Shown here piece by piece: positions 33,376 to 41,829 of a stretch of DNA of 64,000 nucleotides (within the stretch, counting starts at the first letter, position 1; the number at the start of each line of letters is the position of its first letter). The DNA is from Halomonas sp. ML-15 (GTDB lineage Bacteria; Pseudomonadota; Gammaproteobacteria; Pseudomonadales; Halomonadaceae). The notes under the pieces were generated by a model that did not search any database, had not been told where the DNA came from, and saw only the letters and a program-made list of their open reading frames with translations. The translations under genes and the position numbers were made by a program. The DNA is taken from contig NZ_JACXZT010000019.1 in NCBI RefSeq assembly GCF_014779595.1, positions 1,664,462 through 1,728,461 on the forward strand, given 5' to 3'.

Positions 33376-35346
33376 TTAGGCCTGGACCACGGCATCCCGC
33401 CCCGAAGCTTTGGCTTGATAGCTTGCTGCGTCGGCCCTTGCCAGCACGGTTTCGATGTCCTCGTCACTCTCTAGCAAGGCGGTCAGCCCCATGCTGAGCG
33501 TCACATGATAGATGCTACCGTTCTGCTCGACGTAGATCTCGCCGATCGCCTTACGAATTTTCTCGGCCAGGCGTTGCGCTTGGCTGAGGCTGCAGCTGGG
33601 CAACAGCACGGCAAACTCGTCCCCGCCCTGGCGCGCCACATGATCGCTGTTGCGCACCTCCCAGGCCAGCACCTGGGCAATCCGCCGCAGCATCTCGTCG
33701 CCCAGGGCATGCCCCCCCTCATCGTTGATCGGCTTGAAGCGGTCGAGGTCGAACATCAGCAGCGCCGACGGGGTACCGGCCTTCTTCCAATCGGCGAGAG
33801 CCTCCTCGAGCCGGCGCTCGAAGCCGCGCCGATTGAGCAGCCCCGTAAGCGGATCGTGCTCGGCCTCCCAGCGCTGCAGTGCCTCGCGCTGGCGGCTATC
33901 GGTAATGTCCTTGACGGTGCCTACATAGCCCAGCGGCGCCTCGCCATCATCGACCCGGCTCACGTTCACCTCGAGCCATAGCGTCTGGCCATTGGCCGCG
34001 TGGTAGCGCATCTGCCGAGTAAAAGGGTGACCGCTGTCCAGCGTATGTCGCCACAGATCACGCACGTCATCGCGCTCGTCGACGTGCAGGTGATCGAAGA
34101 TCCCCCCGTCACGGTAGTCATTCAGGCCATAACCGGTGAGATGTTGCAGTGCGGGATTGAGATAGTCCATCTGTCCGCTCAGGTTGCAGATAAACAGCCC
34201 GGTCGGGGATGAATCGAGCACTGCGTCGAGAAATGCCTGGCGGTCCTGGAGCATCGCCTTGGCCTGCTCGCGCTGGTGTTCAAGACTATTGAAGGTATCC
34301 GCCACTTCCTGCAGCTCGCGCATCCCGGTGCGCAGATCGACGCGTCTGGCGGCCCCTTGCGCTACCCGAGCGATCTGCCGCTCGAGACGATGCAGCGGGC
34401 GCAGCAGCCATTTGAGGCCCCACCACAGCAGCGGCAGCATCAACAGCACAGTGAGTAATCCTACCCACTGCTGCTGTCGCAAGAACGCCTTCACTGGGCC
34501 AATCACTTGCGAGCGAGGTAGATAGACACCCACCACCCAGTTGGCCGACCAAACCTGTCGATAGGCCTGCAGCGCGGGCGTTCCATCGACCAGACGCCCT
34601 TCCGCTGCCCCTTGCCAACCAGACAGCGCCAGATCGAGTTCGGGGTGGGTATCGGCGCCAGGCACCGGCTGCATGATCAGCGCATGATCGGGGTGGGAGA
34701 GCACCCGTCCCGACGCCGTCGACAAGGCGGCAAAACCTGCTTCGCCGATGCGGATGCGCCGCAGGCCGGAAAAGAAGCTGCCATCCTCGACACTGACCAC
34801 ACCGCCAATCATGCCCAGAAAGCGCCCCTGCTCCAACACCGGCACGCCGATCGTGACCAGCGGCACATCGCTTGCCGCACCGATGAAGGGCTCGGAGACA
34901 TAGGGGCGGCGCACGTGCTGGATATGCCGGAAGTACTCACGTTCAGTGACATCCAAACCGCGGCGACCGGACAACTCGGGAACATCGGCCAGCACCTCAC
35001 CGTCGGCCGAAATAACCACCAGCACATCGAACAGCGCCAGTAGCCCGACGTTCTCATCGAGTAGTGCCGCGGCCTGCTCGGGCCCCTCCGGCACCTTCGA
35101 CGCGAGGCGCTGAAGGGCATCGATTCGCACCTCGACGGCCTCTTCGATATGGCGGGCGATCAGCTCCGCTTCGTACTCCAGATGGTAACGATTGGTCTGT
35201 TCGGCCAGATGGTCGCCTGTGCGCGACGCGACCAGAATTATCGCCGCGATCAGCAACAGCCAGCCGATGCTGATGCCGATGACCAAGCGCGAATGCAGGG
35301 AGTAAAGCACTCTGTGAGGGAGTGCCTTGGGAGTCTGTCGTGTCAT
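33376..35346 (-). CDS. dCache-HAMP-PAS-GGDEF diguanylate cyclase
   Basis: A 656-aa inner-membrane receptor: TM1 (about 20-42), a periplasmic double-Cache sensor (about 45-285; includes REYFRHIQHVRRPYVSEPF typical of dCache), TM2 (about 293-315), HAMP (about 316-368), PAS (about 375-495) and GGDEF (about 500-656). The active motif RQGGDEFAV is intact near residue 573, with an RxxD I-site (RNSD) five residues upstream, so product-inhibited c-di-GMP synthesis is predicted in response to a periplasmic ligand. It is divergent from the next GGDEF-EAL gene and convergent with the Rob-type regulator. Confidence 0.88.
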   Translation of the reverse strand: MTRQTPKALPHRVLYSLHSRLVIGISIGWLLLIAAIILVASRTGDHLAEQTNRYHLEYEAELIARHIEEAVEVRIDALQRLASKVPEGPEQAAALLDENVGLLALFDVLVVISADGEVLADVPELSGRRGLDVTEREYFRHIQHVRRPYVSEPFIGAASDVPLVTIGVPVLEQGRFLGMIGGVVSVEDGSFFSGLRRIRIGEAGFAALSTASGRVLSHPDHALIMQPVPGADTHPELDLALSGWQGAAEGRLVDGTPALQAYRQVWSANWVVGVYLPRSQVIGPVKAFLRQQQWVGLLTVLLMLPLLWWGLKWLLRPLHRLERQIARVAQGAARRVDLRTGMRELQEVADTFNSLEHQREQAKAMLQDRQAFLDAVLDSSPTGLFICNLSGQMDYLNPALQHLTGYGLNDYRDGGIFDHLHVDERDDVRDLWRHTLDSGHPFTRQMRYHAANGQTLWLEVNVSRVDDGEAPLGYVGTVKDITDSRQREALQRWEAEHDPLTGLLNRRGFERRLEEALADWKKAGTPSALLMFDLDRFKPINDEGGHALGDEMLRRIAQVLAWEVRNSDHVARQGGDEFAVLLPSCSLSQAQRLAEKIRKAIGEIYVEQNGSIYHVTLSMGLTALLESDEDIETVLARADAASYQAKASGRDAVVQA

Positions 35347-35559
35347 TGTGGATAGTCTATCATGCCGCTTGGAGCGACTCAGCGCGCACCATCTTCCGAT
35401 CAGCGACCACTAGTGGGCATATTAAGGTTTTATCTATTGAATTGGAAAACTTGATAGCTTATCACTTTATTTTACCGCTTATTTCAGCTCACATGGTTCA
35501 TGTAATTGACGCACCCGCCGCAACCCATAATAGTTAGGTAACTCTCCGCTCACTGACAG

Positions 35560-37329
35560 GTGCAAGATCCTATGCAGGACGATGGCAACGGCAGCCCGCC
35601 GCCGCTCACGCTTGCTGTGACGCCGCCCGATGTGGCGGCACTTGCTGCAGCATCATCTGCGTGGACGTCAGCGGCCTTCGAGCATAGCCATGCCGGCATC
35701 ATCATCACTGACCTGGCGCAGCGCATTTTGCTGGCCAACCCGGCCTTCGAGAAGATCACCGGATATGGCCGTCATGAGGTTGTCGGCTGGGACGTGAAGC
35801 GATTCCATCACATAGAGCAGAACGACGACTATCATCATCAGCGCCACGTCCTGGCCCAGCTGGGCCACTGGCAAGGCGAAGTGACATGCCGGCGTCGTAA
35901 CGGCGAACACTATCCTGAGCTGCTGACCATCAACACTCTCTACGATGAACAGCAACAGGCATGCGGCTACGTCCGGGTATTCATCGACATCTCCGCTCTC
36001 AAGGCCCATCAGAGCCATCTGCAGCTCAAGGCCCACCACGACCCGCTGACCGGCCTGGCCAATCGCTCACTGTTCGATGACTACCTGCAGCGCGCGCTAC
36101 ACCACGCCCAGCGCCAGGATGGCGAGGTCGCGCTGCTGTTCATCGATCTCGACCGCTTCAAGCCAATCAATGACTCACTGGGCCACAGCGCCGGCGACAC
36201 TCTGCTCAAGCAGGTCGCCAGGCGCTTGAGCCAGGCGCTGCGCAGCGACGATATGCTAGCCCGCTTCGGCGGCGATGAATTCCTGGTACTGCTGCAGCAC
36301 GAGGCCGGCGTCGACGGCGCCCAAGCCGTGGCGCTGAGGCTGCAGGAAGCGCTCGAGGCGCCGTTCAAGGTCAGCGACCGGCGCCTGCCCATGTCGGCGA
36401 GCATCGGCATTGCGCTCTATCCCCGTGACGGCGACAGCCCCGAGGAGCTGATGCGCAGCGCCGATGGCGCCATGTACTCGGCCAAGCATGCCGGCGGCGG
36501 CTGTCATGCCTTCGTCGACCCGCTCCTCAGCCAACAGCTGCAGCACCAGCTGGCCATCGAGCTGGCGCTGCGCGAGGCCATCGCCGATCCGGATAGCGCC
36601 TTTCATCTGGTCTACCAGCCGCAGTGCGATCTGGTCAGCGGCGAGGTGATCGGGCTGGAGGCACTGCTACGCTGGCACGCCGCGCAGCCGGGACAACCTT
36701 CACCCCGCGACTGCATCCTGCTGGCGCGCAAGCTGGGGCTGGCGGTACGCCTTGACCGCTGGGTGATCGGCGAGGTGATCGCCCAGCAGCGCGCCTGGCG
36801 AGATATCGGCTCGACGCTGGCCGAGATGCCGATCGCCGTCAACATCGTCGATGACCACCTGCGCGGCGACGCCACTGATCGCGTACCGCTGGATCACTTC
36901 CTCCGCCAGCATACCGACGATGCCTCCTGGCTAACCCTCGAGATCGCCTGCGACAGCCTCGCCGATGAACCGGAGAGCACTCAGCACCTGTTCAAACGCC
37001 TGCAGCGGCTTGGAGTCAACCTGGCCCTCGATGAACTCGGCGATGGCCACGTCAACTTCGCCTATCTGTCACACCTGCCAATCAACCAGGCCAAGATCAA
37101 CGGCGTACTGATCAAAGGTATCGCCCACGATCCCCGCAGCCAGGCCCTGCTGGGTGGCATCCAGCGGCTCCTCGAGACGCTCGGTGTCGAGTGCATCGCG
37201 GTGGGCGTGGAGAATGAGGAGATCGCCGACGCCGTGCGCCGCCAGGGTATCAAACTGGCCCAGGGCAACCACCTGGCCAAGCCGATGCCGGCCGGCGAGC
37301 TCAGCGCCTGGTACGACGCCCGATACTAA
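35560..37329 (+). CDS. PAS-GGDEF protein with degenerate EAL domain
   Basis: A 589-aa soluble protein (GTG at 35560; ATG at 35572 is an equally possible start, neither has a strong ribosome site). A PAS domain (about 35-150) precedes a GGDEF domain with intact RFGGDEF near 235 and RxxD (RSDD) five residues before it. The EAL domain (about 330-589) keeps EAL in GLEALLRWH, but the metal-binding DDFGTG is DELGDG, KID is KIN and the later catalytic Glu in the AEGVE position is Val (AVGVENEE). Hydrolysis is thus unlikely; the protein should be a cyclase with an EAL-derived regulatory or c-di-GMP-binding domain. Confidence 0.82.
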   Translation: MQDPMQDDGNGSPPPLTLAVTPPDVAALAAASSAWTSAAFEHSHAGIIITDLAQRILLANPAFEKITGYGRHEVVGWDVKRFHHIEQNDDYHHQRHVLAQLGHWQGEVTCRRRNGEHYPELLTINTLYDEQQQACGYVRVFIDISALKAHQSHLQLKAHHDPLTGLANRSLFDDYLQRALHHAQRQDGEVALLFIDLDRFKPINDSLGHSAGDTLLKQVARRLSQALRSDDMLARFGGDEFLVLLQHEAGVDGAQAVALRLQEALEAPFKVSDRRLPMSASIGIALYPRDGDSPEELMRSADGAMYSAKHAGGGCHAFVDPLLSQQLQHQLAIELALREAIADPDSAFHLVYQPQCDLVSGEVIGLEALLRWHAAQPGQPSPRDCILLARKLGLAVRLDRWVIGEVIAQQRAWRDIGSTLAEMPIAVNIVDDHLRGDATDRVPLDHFLRQHTDDASWLTLEIACDSLADEPESTQHLFKRLQRLGVNLALDELGDGHVNFAYLSHLPINQAKINGVLIKGIAHDPRSQALLGGIQRLLETLGVECIAVGVENEEIADAVRRQGIKLAQGNHLAKPMPAGELSAWYDARY

Positions 37330-37341
37330 CCCTGCCCCTCG

Positions 37342-38154
37342 CTACGCCCCCTTGAGTCTGGCCATGGCCGCCACTTCGCGCCGCCGCTTGAGTTCGTAGG
37401 CCACCGCCAGCACTACCGTGAACAGGATCAGAATCAGCCCCAGCGCATTGACCGCCGGGGTCAAGCCGGTGCGCACCTGAGAGGCGATATACACCGTCAG
37501 CGTGGTGTCATAGCCAGCCACGAACAGGGTGGTGTTGTAGTTCTCGAACGACTGTAGAAAGGCGATCACCGCCGCCGACAGAATCGCCGGCTTGAGATAC
37601 GGCAGCAGGATACGCCGGAACATCTGCCACTGAGAGGCCCCCAGGTCCAGCGCGGCACGCTCCATGGTGCGGTCGAAGCGCTGCAGACGCGCCATCACCA
37701 TCAGCATCACATAGGCCGCGATAAAGGTGGTTTGGCCCAGCACAGTAAGAAAGATCCCGCCGCTGACGCCGAATTGGCGCCAGAAGATCAGCGTCGAGAT
37801 GCCGATGATCACCCCCGGCGTCAGCAACGGCGAGAGAATCAGCGCATAGATGAACGGCTTGGCGCGGCTCGACACCGTGTTCAGGAACAGCGCACTGGAG
37901 ATGCCGATGGGTACCGCCAGCACCAGCACCCCCGCCGCCACCATCAGGCTGTTGGAGAGCGCCTGCCACATGCCGCCGTCTCGCCACAGCTCACCGAACC
38001 AGCGCAGCGTGGTACCGCCCCAAGGCGTCACGGTGGGGAAGCGGCTGTCGTTGAAGGTCGCCAGCGACATGATGATCAGCGGCAGGAACAGATAGGCGAA
38101 AAACACCACGATGTAGAACTTGAGGCCGAAGGCCAGCAGCCGCTGAGAGGTCAT
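37342..38154 (-). CDS. ABC transporter permease, spermidine/putrescine type (PotC-like)
   Basis: A 270-aa inner-membrane permease with six helices and the EAA-type coupling loop MERAALDLGASQWQMFRRIL that docks the ATPase. It is homologous to PotC/PotI. Its start overlaps the stop of the second permease by 4 bp. Together with the binding protein, ATPase and other permease it forms a complete importer, most likely for a polyamine. Convergent with the GGDEF-EAL gene at a 12-bp gap. Confidence 0.85.
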   Translation of the reverse strand: MTSQRLLAFGLKFYIVVFFAYLFLPLIIMSLATFNDSRFPTVTPWGGTTLRWFGELWRDGGMWQALSNSLMVAAGVLVLAVPIGISSALFLNTVSSRAKPFIYALILSPLLTPGVIIGISTLIFWRQFGVSGGIFLTVLGQTTFIAAYVMLMVMARLQRFDRTMERAALDLGASQWQMFRRILLPYLKPAILSAAVIAFLQSFENYNTTLFVAGYDTTLTVYIASQVRTGLTPAVNALGLILILFTVVLAVAYELKRRREVAAMARLKGA

Positions 38155-39038
38155 TTAGCGATATCCCCCAAGCCTACTTTAAATAATTTCATCACCAGCG
38201 ACATAAAGCCGATGCACAGCACCAGTAGCAGGAAGGCGTAGGCCGCGCCCTGGTTCCAGTTGCCACCTTCGAAGAACCAGTTGTAGATGATCTGGGTGAA
38301 CCAACGGCTGCCTGGCGAGCCTAGCAGCGCCGGCACCGCATAACTGCCGGCGGCGAGCATAAAGACCATGATGCAGCCGGTGGCGATGCCCGGTTTGGCG
38401 TGGGGGATCACGATGCGCCGATGGGTTCGCAGGGTGCCGGCACCCAGATCGCGCGCCGCTCGCACCTGATTGCCGTCGAGGCTCTCGATGGCGTTGTAGA
38501 GCGGAAATACCATGAACAGGATATAGGCGTAGACCATGCCCACCATCACGCCACCGTCACCGCTGAGGAAACGGATCGGCCGATCGATCAGCCCCAGCGC
38601 CAGCAGCACCTCGTTGAGCGGACCGCGGAACGCCAGCAGAATGAACCAAGAATAGGTGCGCAGGATCTCGTTGATCCAGAACGGCACGATCAACAGCAGG
38701 ATGCAGAGCGCGGCCTGACGCGGCGTGGCCACCTTGGCCAGGTACCATGCCAATGGGTAGCTCACCGCCAGGGTCAGCAGAGTGACTATCACGCTCGACC
38801 AGATGGTCTTCAAGAAGATCGCACGGTGGATGTCGTTGTTGAACAGCGTCACGTAGTTGGCCATGGTCAGACGGTCGTCCGGCCCGCCGATCTGTGCCGG
38901 CAGCAGATTGGGACGCAGCGAGTACTCGATCATCTGCAGCTGCGGCAGCGTGACCATCATGATCAGCCACATGCCCAGCAGAGTGACGATGGCCATCGCC
39001 ACCGGAGAGCCGAAGCGCGCGCTAAGCTGCCGAAACAT
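38151..39038 (-). CDS. ABC transporter permease, spermidine/putrescine type (PotB-like)
   Basis: A 295-aa permease. The ATG at 39038 has AAGGAGG upstream and overlaps the end of the ATPase gene by 17 bp; a longer frame upstream of it lies inside the ATPase gene and is not protein-like. Six helices and the EAA loop VRAARDLGAGTLRTHRRIVI are visible. It pairs with the PotC-like protein as the heterodimeric membrane channel. Confidence 0.86.
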   Translation of the reverse strand: MFRQLSARFGSPVAMAIVTLLGMWLIMMVTLPQLQMIEYSLRPNLLPAQIGGPDDRLTMANYVTLFNNDIHRAIFLKTIWSSVIVTLLTLAVSYPLAWYLAKVATPRQAALCILLLIVPFWINEILRTYSWFILLAFRGPLNEVLLALGLIDRPIRFLSGDGGVMVGMVYAYILFMVFPLYNAIESLDGNQVRAARDLGAGTLRTHRRIVIPHAKPGIATGCIMVFMLAAGSYAVPALLGSPGSRWFTQIIYNWFFEGGNWNQGAAYAFLLLVLCIGFMSLVMKLFKVGLGDIAK

Positions 39039-40185
39039 CGGACGCCTCCTTGACCTCGCCGGTCTCCTCGTCGACCACTGGGCTGCCGTCGTTGGGCAGC
39101 ACCACCGCCTCGGCAGGATCGAAACCGAGCCGGACCCGCTCCCCACGAACAAGGCGGCTGGCCGCACCACGCGCCTGCTCGCCACTGAGCTGGACTCTCA
39201 AGCGCTCGGCGCTGGCGGCAAGCCGCGTCTCGAGCATCAACCAGGCACCCTCGAAGTGCACCGCCTCGACCTCAGCCTCCAGCCCAGGGCCGCTGCTGCC
39301 TGGCCCCAGCAGGCGCAGCTGTTCGGGGCGCACGAACAGTGCCGCGCGATCACCCACGGCCAGGCCGTCACTGGCGCCCGGCACCGCACTCCCCTGCAGC
39401 CGGCCCAGCAGGCCGGCGTCGAGGGTCAGGCGCTCACCGTCGCGCTCGGCCACGCTGACCTCGAGGCGATTGTTCTCGCCGACGAAGGCCGCCACGAAAC
39501 CTGTCTGGGGAGTACGATAGAGGGTCATCGGATCAGCGACCTGCTGGATACGCCCCGCCGACATCACCGCCACCCGGTCGGACATGGTCAGCGCTTCGCC
39601 CTGGTCATGGGTGATATAGATGAAGGTGATGCCGGTCTTGCGCTGGATCGCCTTGAGCTCGGCACGCATATGCTGGCGCAGCTTGAGGTCCAGCGCCGAG
39701 AGTGGTTCGTCGAGCAGCAGCACCCGCGGCTCCACCGCCAGCGCCCGGGCAATGGCGATGCGCTGTTTCTGGCCGCCGGAAAGCTCGGCGACCTGCTTGT
39801 CACCGCTGCCCTCCAGCGCCACCAGGCTAAGCAGCCGCTCCGACGCCTCGCGCCGCGTACGCCGGTCGACTCCGCGTACCTCGAGACCGAATTCGATGTT
39901 CTGATAGACGCTCATCAACGGGAACAGCGCCAGATTCTGAAAGATCATCGCCGTGGGGCGGCGGTTGACCGGCACCCCGGCCATCGGTTCTCCACCAATG
40001 AAGATCTGCCCCTCGCTGGGGGTCAGAAAACCGCTGACCATGTTCAACAGCGTGGTCTTGCCGCAGCCCGAGGGGCCCAGGAAACTAAAAAACTCGCCGG
40101 AGTGGATCTCCAGCGAGGTCGGTTCTATCGCAGTGAAATCGCCAAAGCGCATCACCACGTTTTCCAGTGAGACGGAACCGTCCAT
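39022..40185 (-). CDS. ABC transporter ATPase, spermidine/putrescine type (PotA-like)
   Basis: A 387-aa ATPase with Walker A GPSGCGKTT, Q-loop IFQNLALFP, signature LSGGQKQR, Walker B VLLLDEPLSALD and switch His in ITHDQGEAL. The C-terminal 150 residues form the TOBE regulatory domain usual for PotA. The ATG at 40185 has GAGG 6 bp upstream and is preferred over a TTG at 40197. It energises the two permeases encoded downstream. The REP cluster separates it from the binding-protein gene upstream, which can stabilise the binding-protein mRNA and lower downstream expression. Confidence 0.9.
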   Translation of the reverse strand: MDGSVSLENVVMRFGDFTAIEPTSLEIHSGEFFSFLGPSGCGKTTLLNMVSGFLTPSEGQIFIGGEPMAGVPVNRRPTAMIFQNLALFPLMSVYQNIEFGLEVRGVDRRTRREASERLLSLVALEGSGDKQVAELSGGQKQRIAIARALAVEPRVLLLDEPLSALDLKLRQHMRAELKAIQRKTGITFIYITHDQGEALTMSDRVAVMSAGRIQQVADPMTLYRTPQTGFVAAFVGENNRLEVSVAERDGERLTLDAGLLGRLQGSAVPGASDGLAVGDRAALFVRPEQLRLLGPGSSGPGLEAEVEAVHFEGAWLMLETRLAASAERLRVQLSGEQARGAASRLVRGERVRLGFDPAEAVVLPNDGSPVVDEETGEVKEASDVSAA

Positions 40186-40209
40186 GGAGGACCTCAAAAA
40201 ACAGATAAG

Positions 40210-40424
40210 TGTGGGAGCGAACTCATTCGCGAATCTGTGGGAGCGAATTTATTCGCGATGCAGCGCGCAGCGCTGCCAACCAAGCCCATCGCGACTGAAG
40301 TCGCTCCCACTTTGGCCATGGCGCCTTGCTCTTGTGGGAGCGAATTTATTCGCGATTGCAGCGCGCAGCGCTGCCGAGATCCCCCATCGCGGCTGAAGCC
40401 GCTGCCACTTTTGCCTTGGCGCCA
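40210..40424. repeat. Cluster of REP-type palindromes in two composite units
   Basis: A 215-bp intergenic cluster. A lone half (GTGGGAGCGAACTCATTCGC, 40211-40230) precedes two tandem units, about 40238-40324 and 40334-40424. Each unit runs GTGGGAGCGAATTTATTCGC, then the palindromic core GCAGCGCGCAGCGCTGC, then an inverted half (CATCGCG-CTGAAG-CGCT-CCAC), then TTGGCGCC-like sequence. GTGGGAGCG...CGCGA is the hallmark of Pseudomonas/Halomonas REPs, which are normally mobilised by RAYT transposases elsewhere in the genome. It lies inside the importer operon, between binding protein and ATPase. Confidence 0.85.
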
Positions 40425-40431
40425 AATCCGA

Positions 40432-41547
40432 TCACGCCGATAGATAACGATCCTGATACTCGTTGCGCAGGGTCACGTACCACGGTTCCTGGATTGGCCA
40501 CCACCACAGGTTCTCGAGGTCTGCGTCGGTGTAGGAATCCAGGAAGAACTGGCGTGTCTCCTCCGGCAGCAGCTCCTCGGCGCCCACCGAGGTGGAGTTG
40601 TAGCCGGTGGCCTCGACGAACATGGCGCCAGCTTCCGGGGTGTAGTACCAGTTGATCAGCTCGTAGACGGCATCGACGTTGCGAGCGTTCTTGGGAATCA
40701 CGAAGCCCTCCATCCACGCCAGCGCGCCTTCGCGGGGTGCCGCATAGGCGATGTCCTCGCCCTCCTGCTTAAGGCGGAAGGCGGTGCTGTCCCAGGTCTG
40801 TCCGATGATCGCGCCGTTGGTACGGAACGCCGCCTGGGCCTCGTTCTCGGTATCCCAGAACTGCACCAGCAGATCCTTGTGCTTGACCGCCTCCTCGACG
40901 ATCACGTCGAAGTTGGCGCGCATCGCCTCCTCGCTGCGGTAGGACTCCAGCATCGGGAACGGCAGCCGGCCTTCACGCTCCAGCCACAGGCCGATACCCA
41001 CCAGCGCCGAGTGGCCGCGCACGGTCACGCCCTGGCCGTTGTCCGGGTTCCACAGGTCGGCGTAGCTCAGGGTCTCGCGGTCGATATCGACGAAGCGGCG
41101 GTGATAGGCGATCGCCTCGGTGCCCCAGTCGCTGGGGGCGAAGTAGCGACGGCCGTCGACCACCCCGCCCACCTCGGAGCCTTCGATGGCGCTGGCCAGC
41201 GCCCCATCCCAGTTGATGCGCGACTCGTCCAGCGGCTGAATCAGATCGTAGTCGAGGTAGCCCGGCACCCGGTCCACGGTGGGCATGATCACATCGAAGC
41301 CGGAGCCGTCGGTGGCGCGCAGCGAGTTCATCAGCTCGTCGTTGGTGCCATAGGGGGTGAAGGTGGCGCGGATGCCGGTCTTGTCGGTGAAGTCGGCAAG
41401 CATCTCGTCGCTGAAGTAGCCGGCCCAGGCGTAGATGCGTAGCGGCTCGCCCTCGGCCAGCGCCTTGTTGATATAGAAAGATGGCGCAGCGGCCACCGCC
41501 CCGGCTGCAGCCGTTCCCTGCAGAAAACGACGACGCGAGATCGACAT
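40432..41547 (-). CDS. Periplasmic polyamine-type substrate-binding protein (PotD/PotF-like)
   Basis: A 371-aa solute-binding protein with a twin-arginine signal (SRRRFLQGTAAAGAV), unusual because PotD normally uses the Sec route; the mature part starts near EGEPLRIYAWAGYFS. Fold markers of the spermidine/putrescine group are LRIYAWAGY, TGIRATFTPYGTNDELM, and the ligand-pocket aromatic-rich stretch NLWWWPIQEPW near the end. First gene of the operon (binding protein, ATPase, permease, permease). GGAGAA precedes the ATG. Which polyamine or related cation is bound cannot be told. Confidence 0.85.
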   Translation of the reverse strand: MSISRRRFLQGTAAAGAVAAAPSFYINKALAEGEPLRIYAWAGYFSDEMLADFTDKTGIRATFTPYGTNDELMNSLRATDGSGFDVIMPTVDRVPGYLDYDLIQPLDESRINWDGALASAIEGSEVGGVVDGRRYFAPSDWGTEAIAYHRRFVDIDRETLSYADLWNPDNGQGVTVRGHSALVGIGLWLEREGRLPFPMLESYRSEEAMRANFDVIVEEAVKHKDLLVQFWDTENEAQAAFRTNGAIIGQTWDSTAFRLKQEGEDIAYAAPREGALAWMEGFVIPKNARNVDAVYELINWYYTPEAGAMFVEATGYNSTSVGAEELLPEETRQFFLDSYTDADLENLWWWPIQEPWYVTLRNEYQDRYLSA

Positions 41548-41761
41548 TTTTCAATTCTCCTGAACGCAGTGATTGTTACTATGATTGTCTGCTCGACTCG
41601 ATGACCGGGAGATGACGATTGAATGACGGTTCAACGAGCTGAGTTCAGCATAGCAGCGGGCCAGCGAAAGGCGAGGCGCTGCGAGCGGCGGGTTTCAACG
41701 CTACATGCGTGATGGGAGAAGTAAGGGCGGGGAGAACTCCAGCGGCCAAACGTCAGGCATT

Positions 41762-41790
41762 AAAAAGCCGGCCCACAAAGGGGCCGGCTT
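41762..41790 (-). terminator. Rho-independent terminator of the porin gene
   Basis: A perfect 10-bp stem (AAGCCGGCCC at 41765-41774 with GGGCCGGCTT at 41781-41790), 6-nt loop, followed on the minus strand by a run of five T (41766-41762). It lies about 40 bp after the porin stop. Confidence 0.85.
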
Positions 41791-41829
41791 CTGGCGAGTC
41801 GCTAGGCGACTCGAGGGGTCAGGCTAGAC

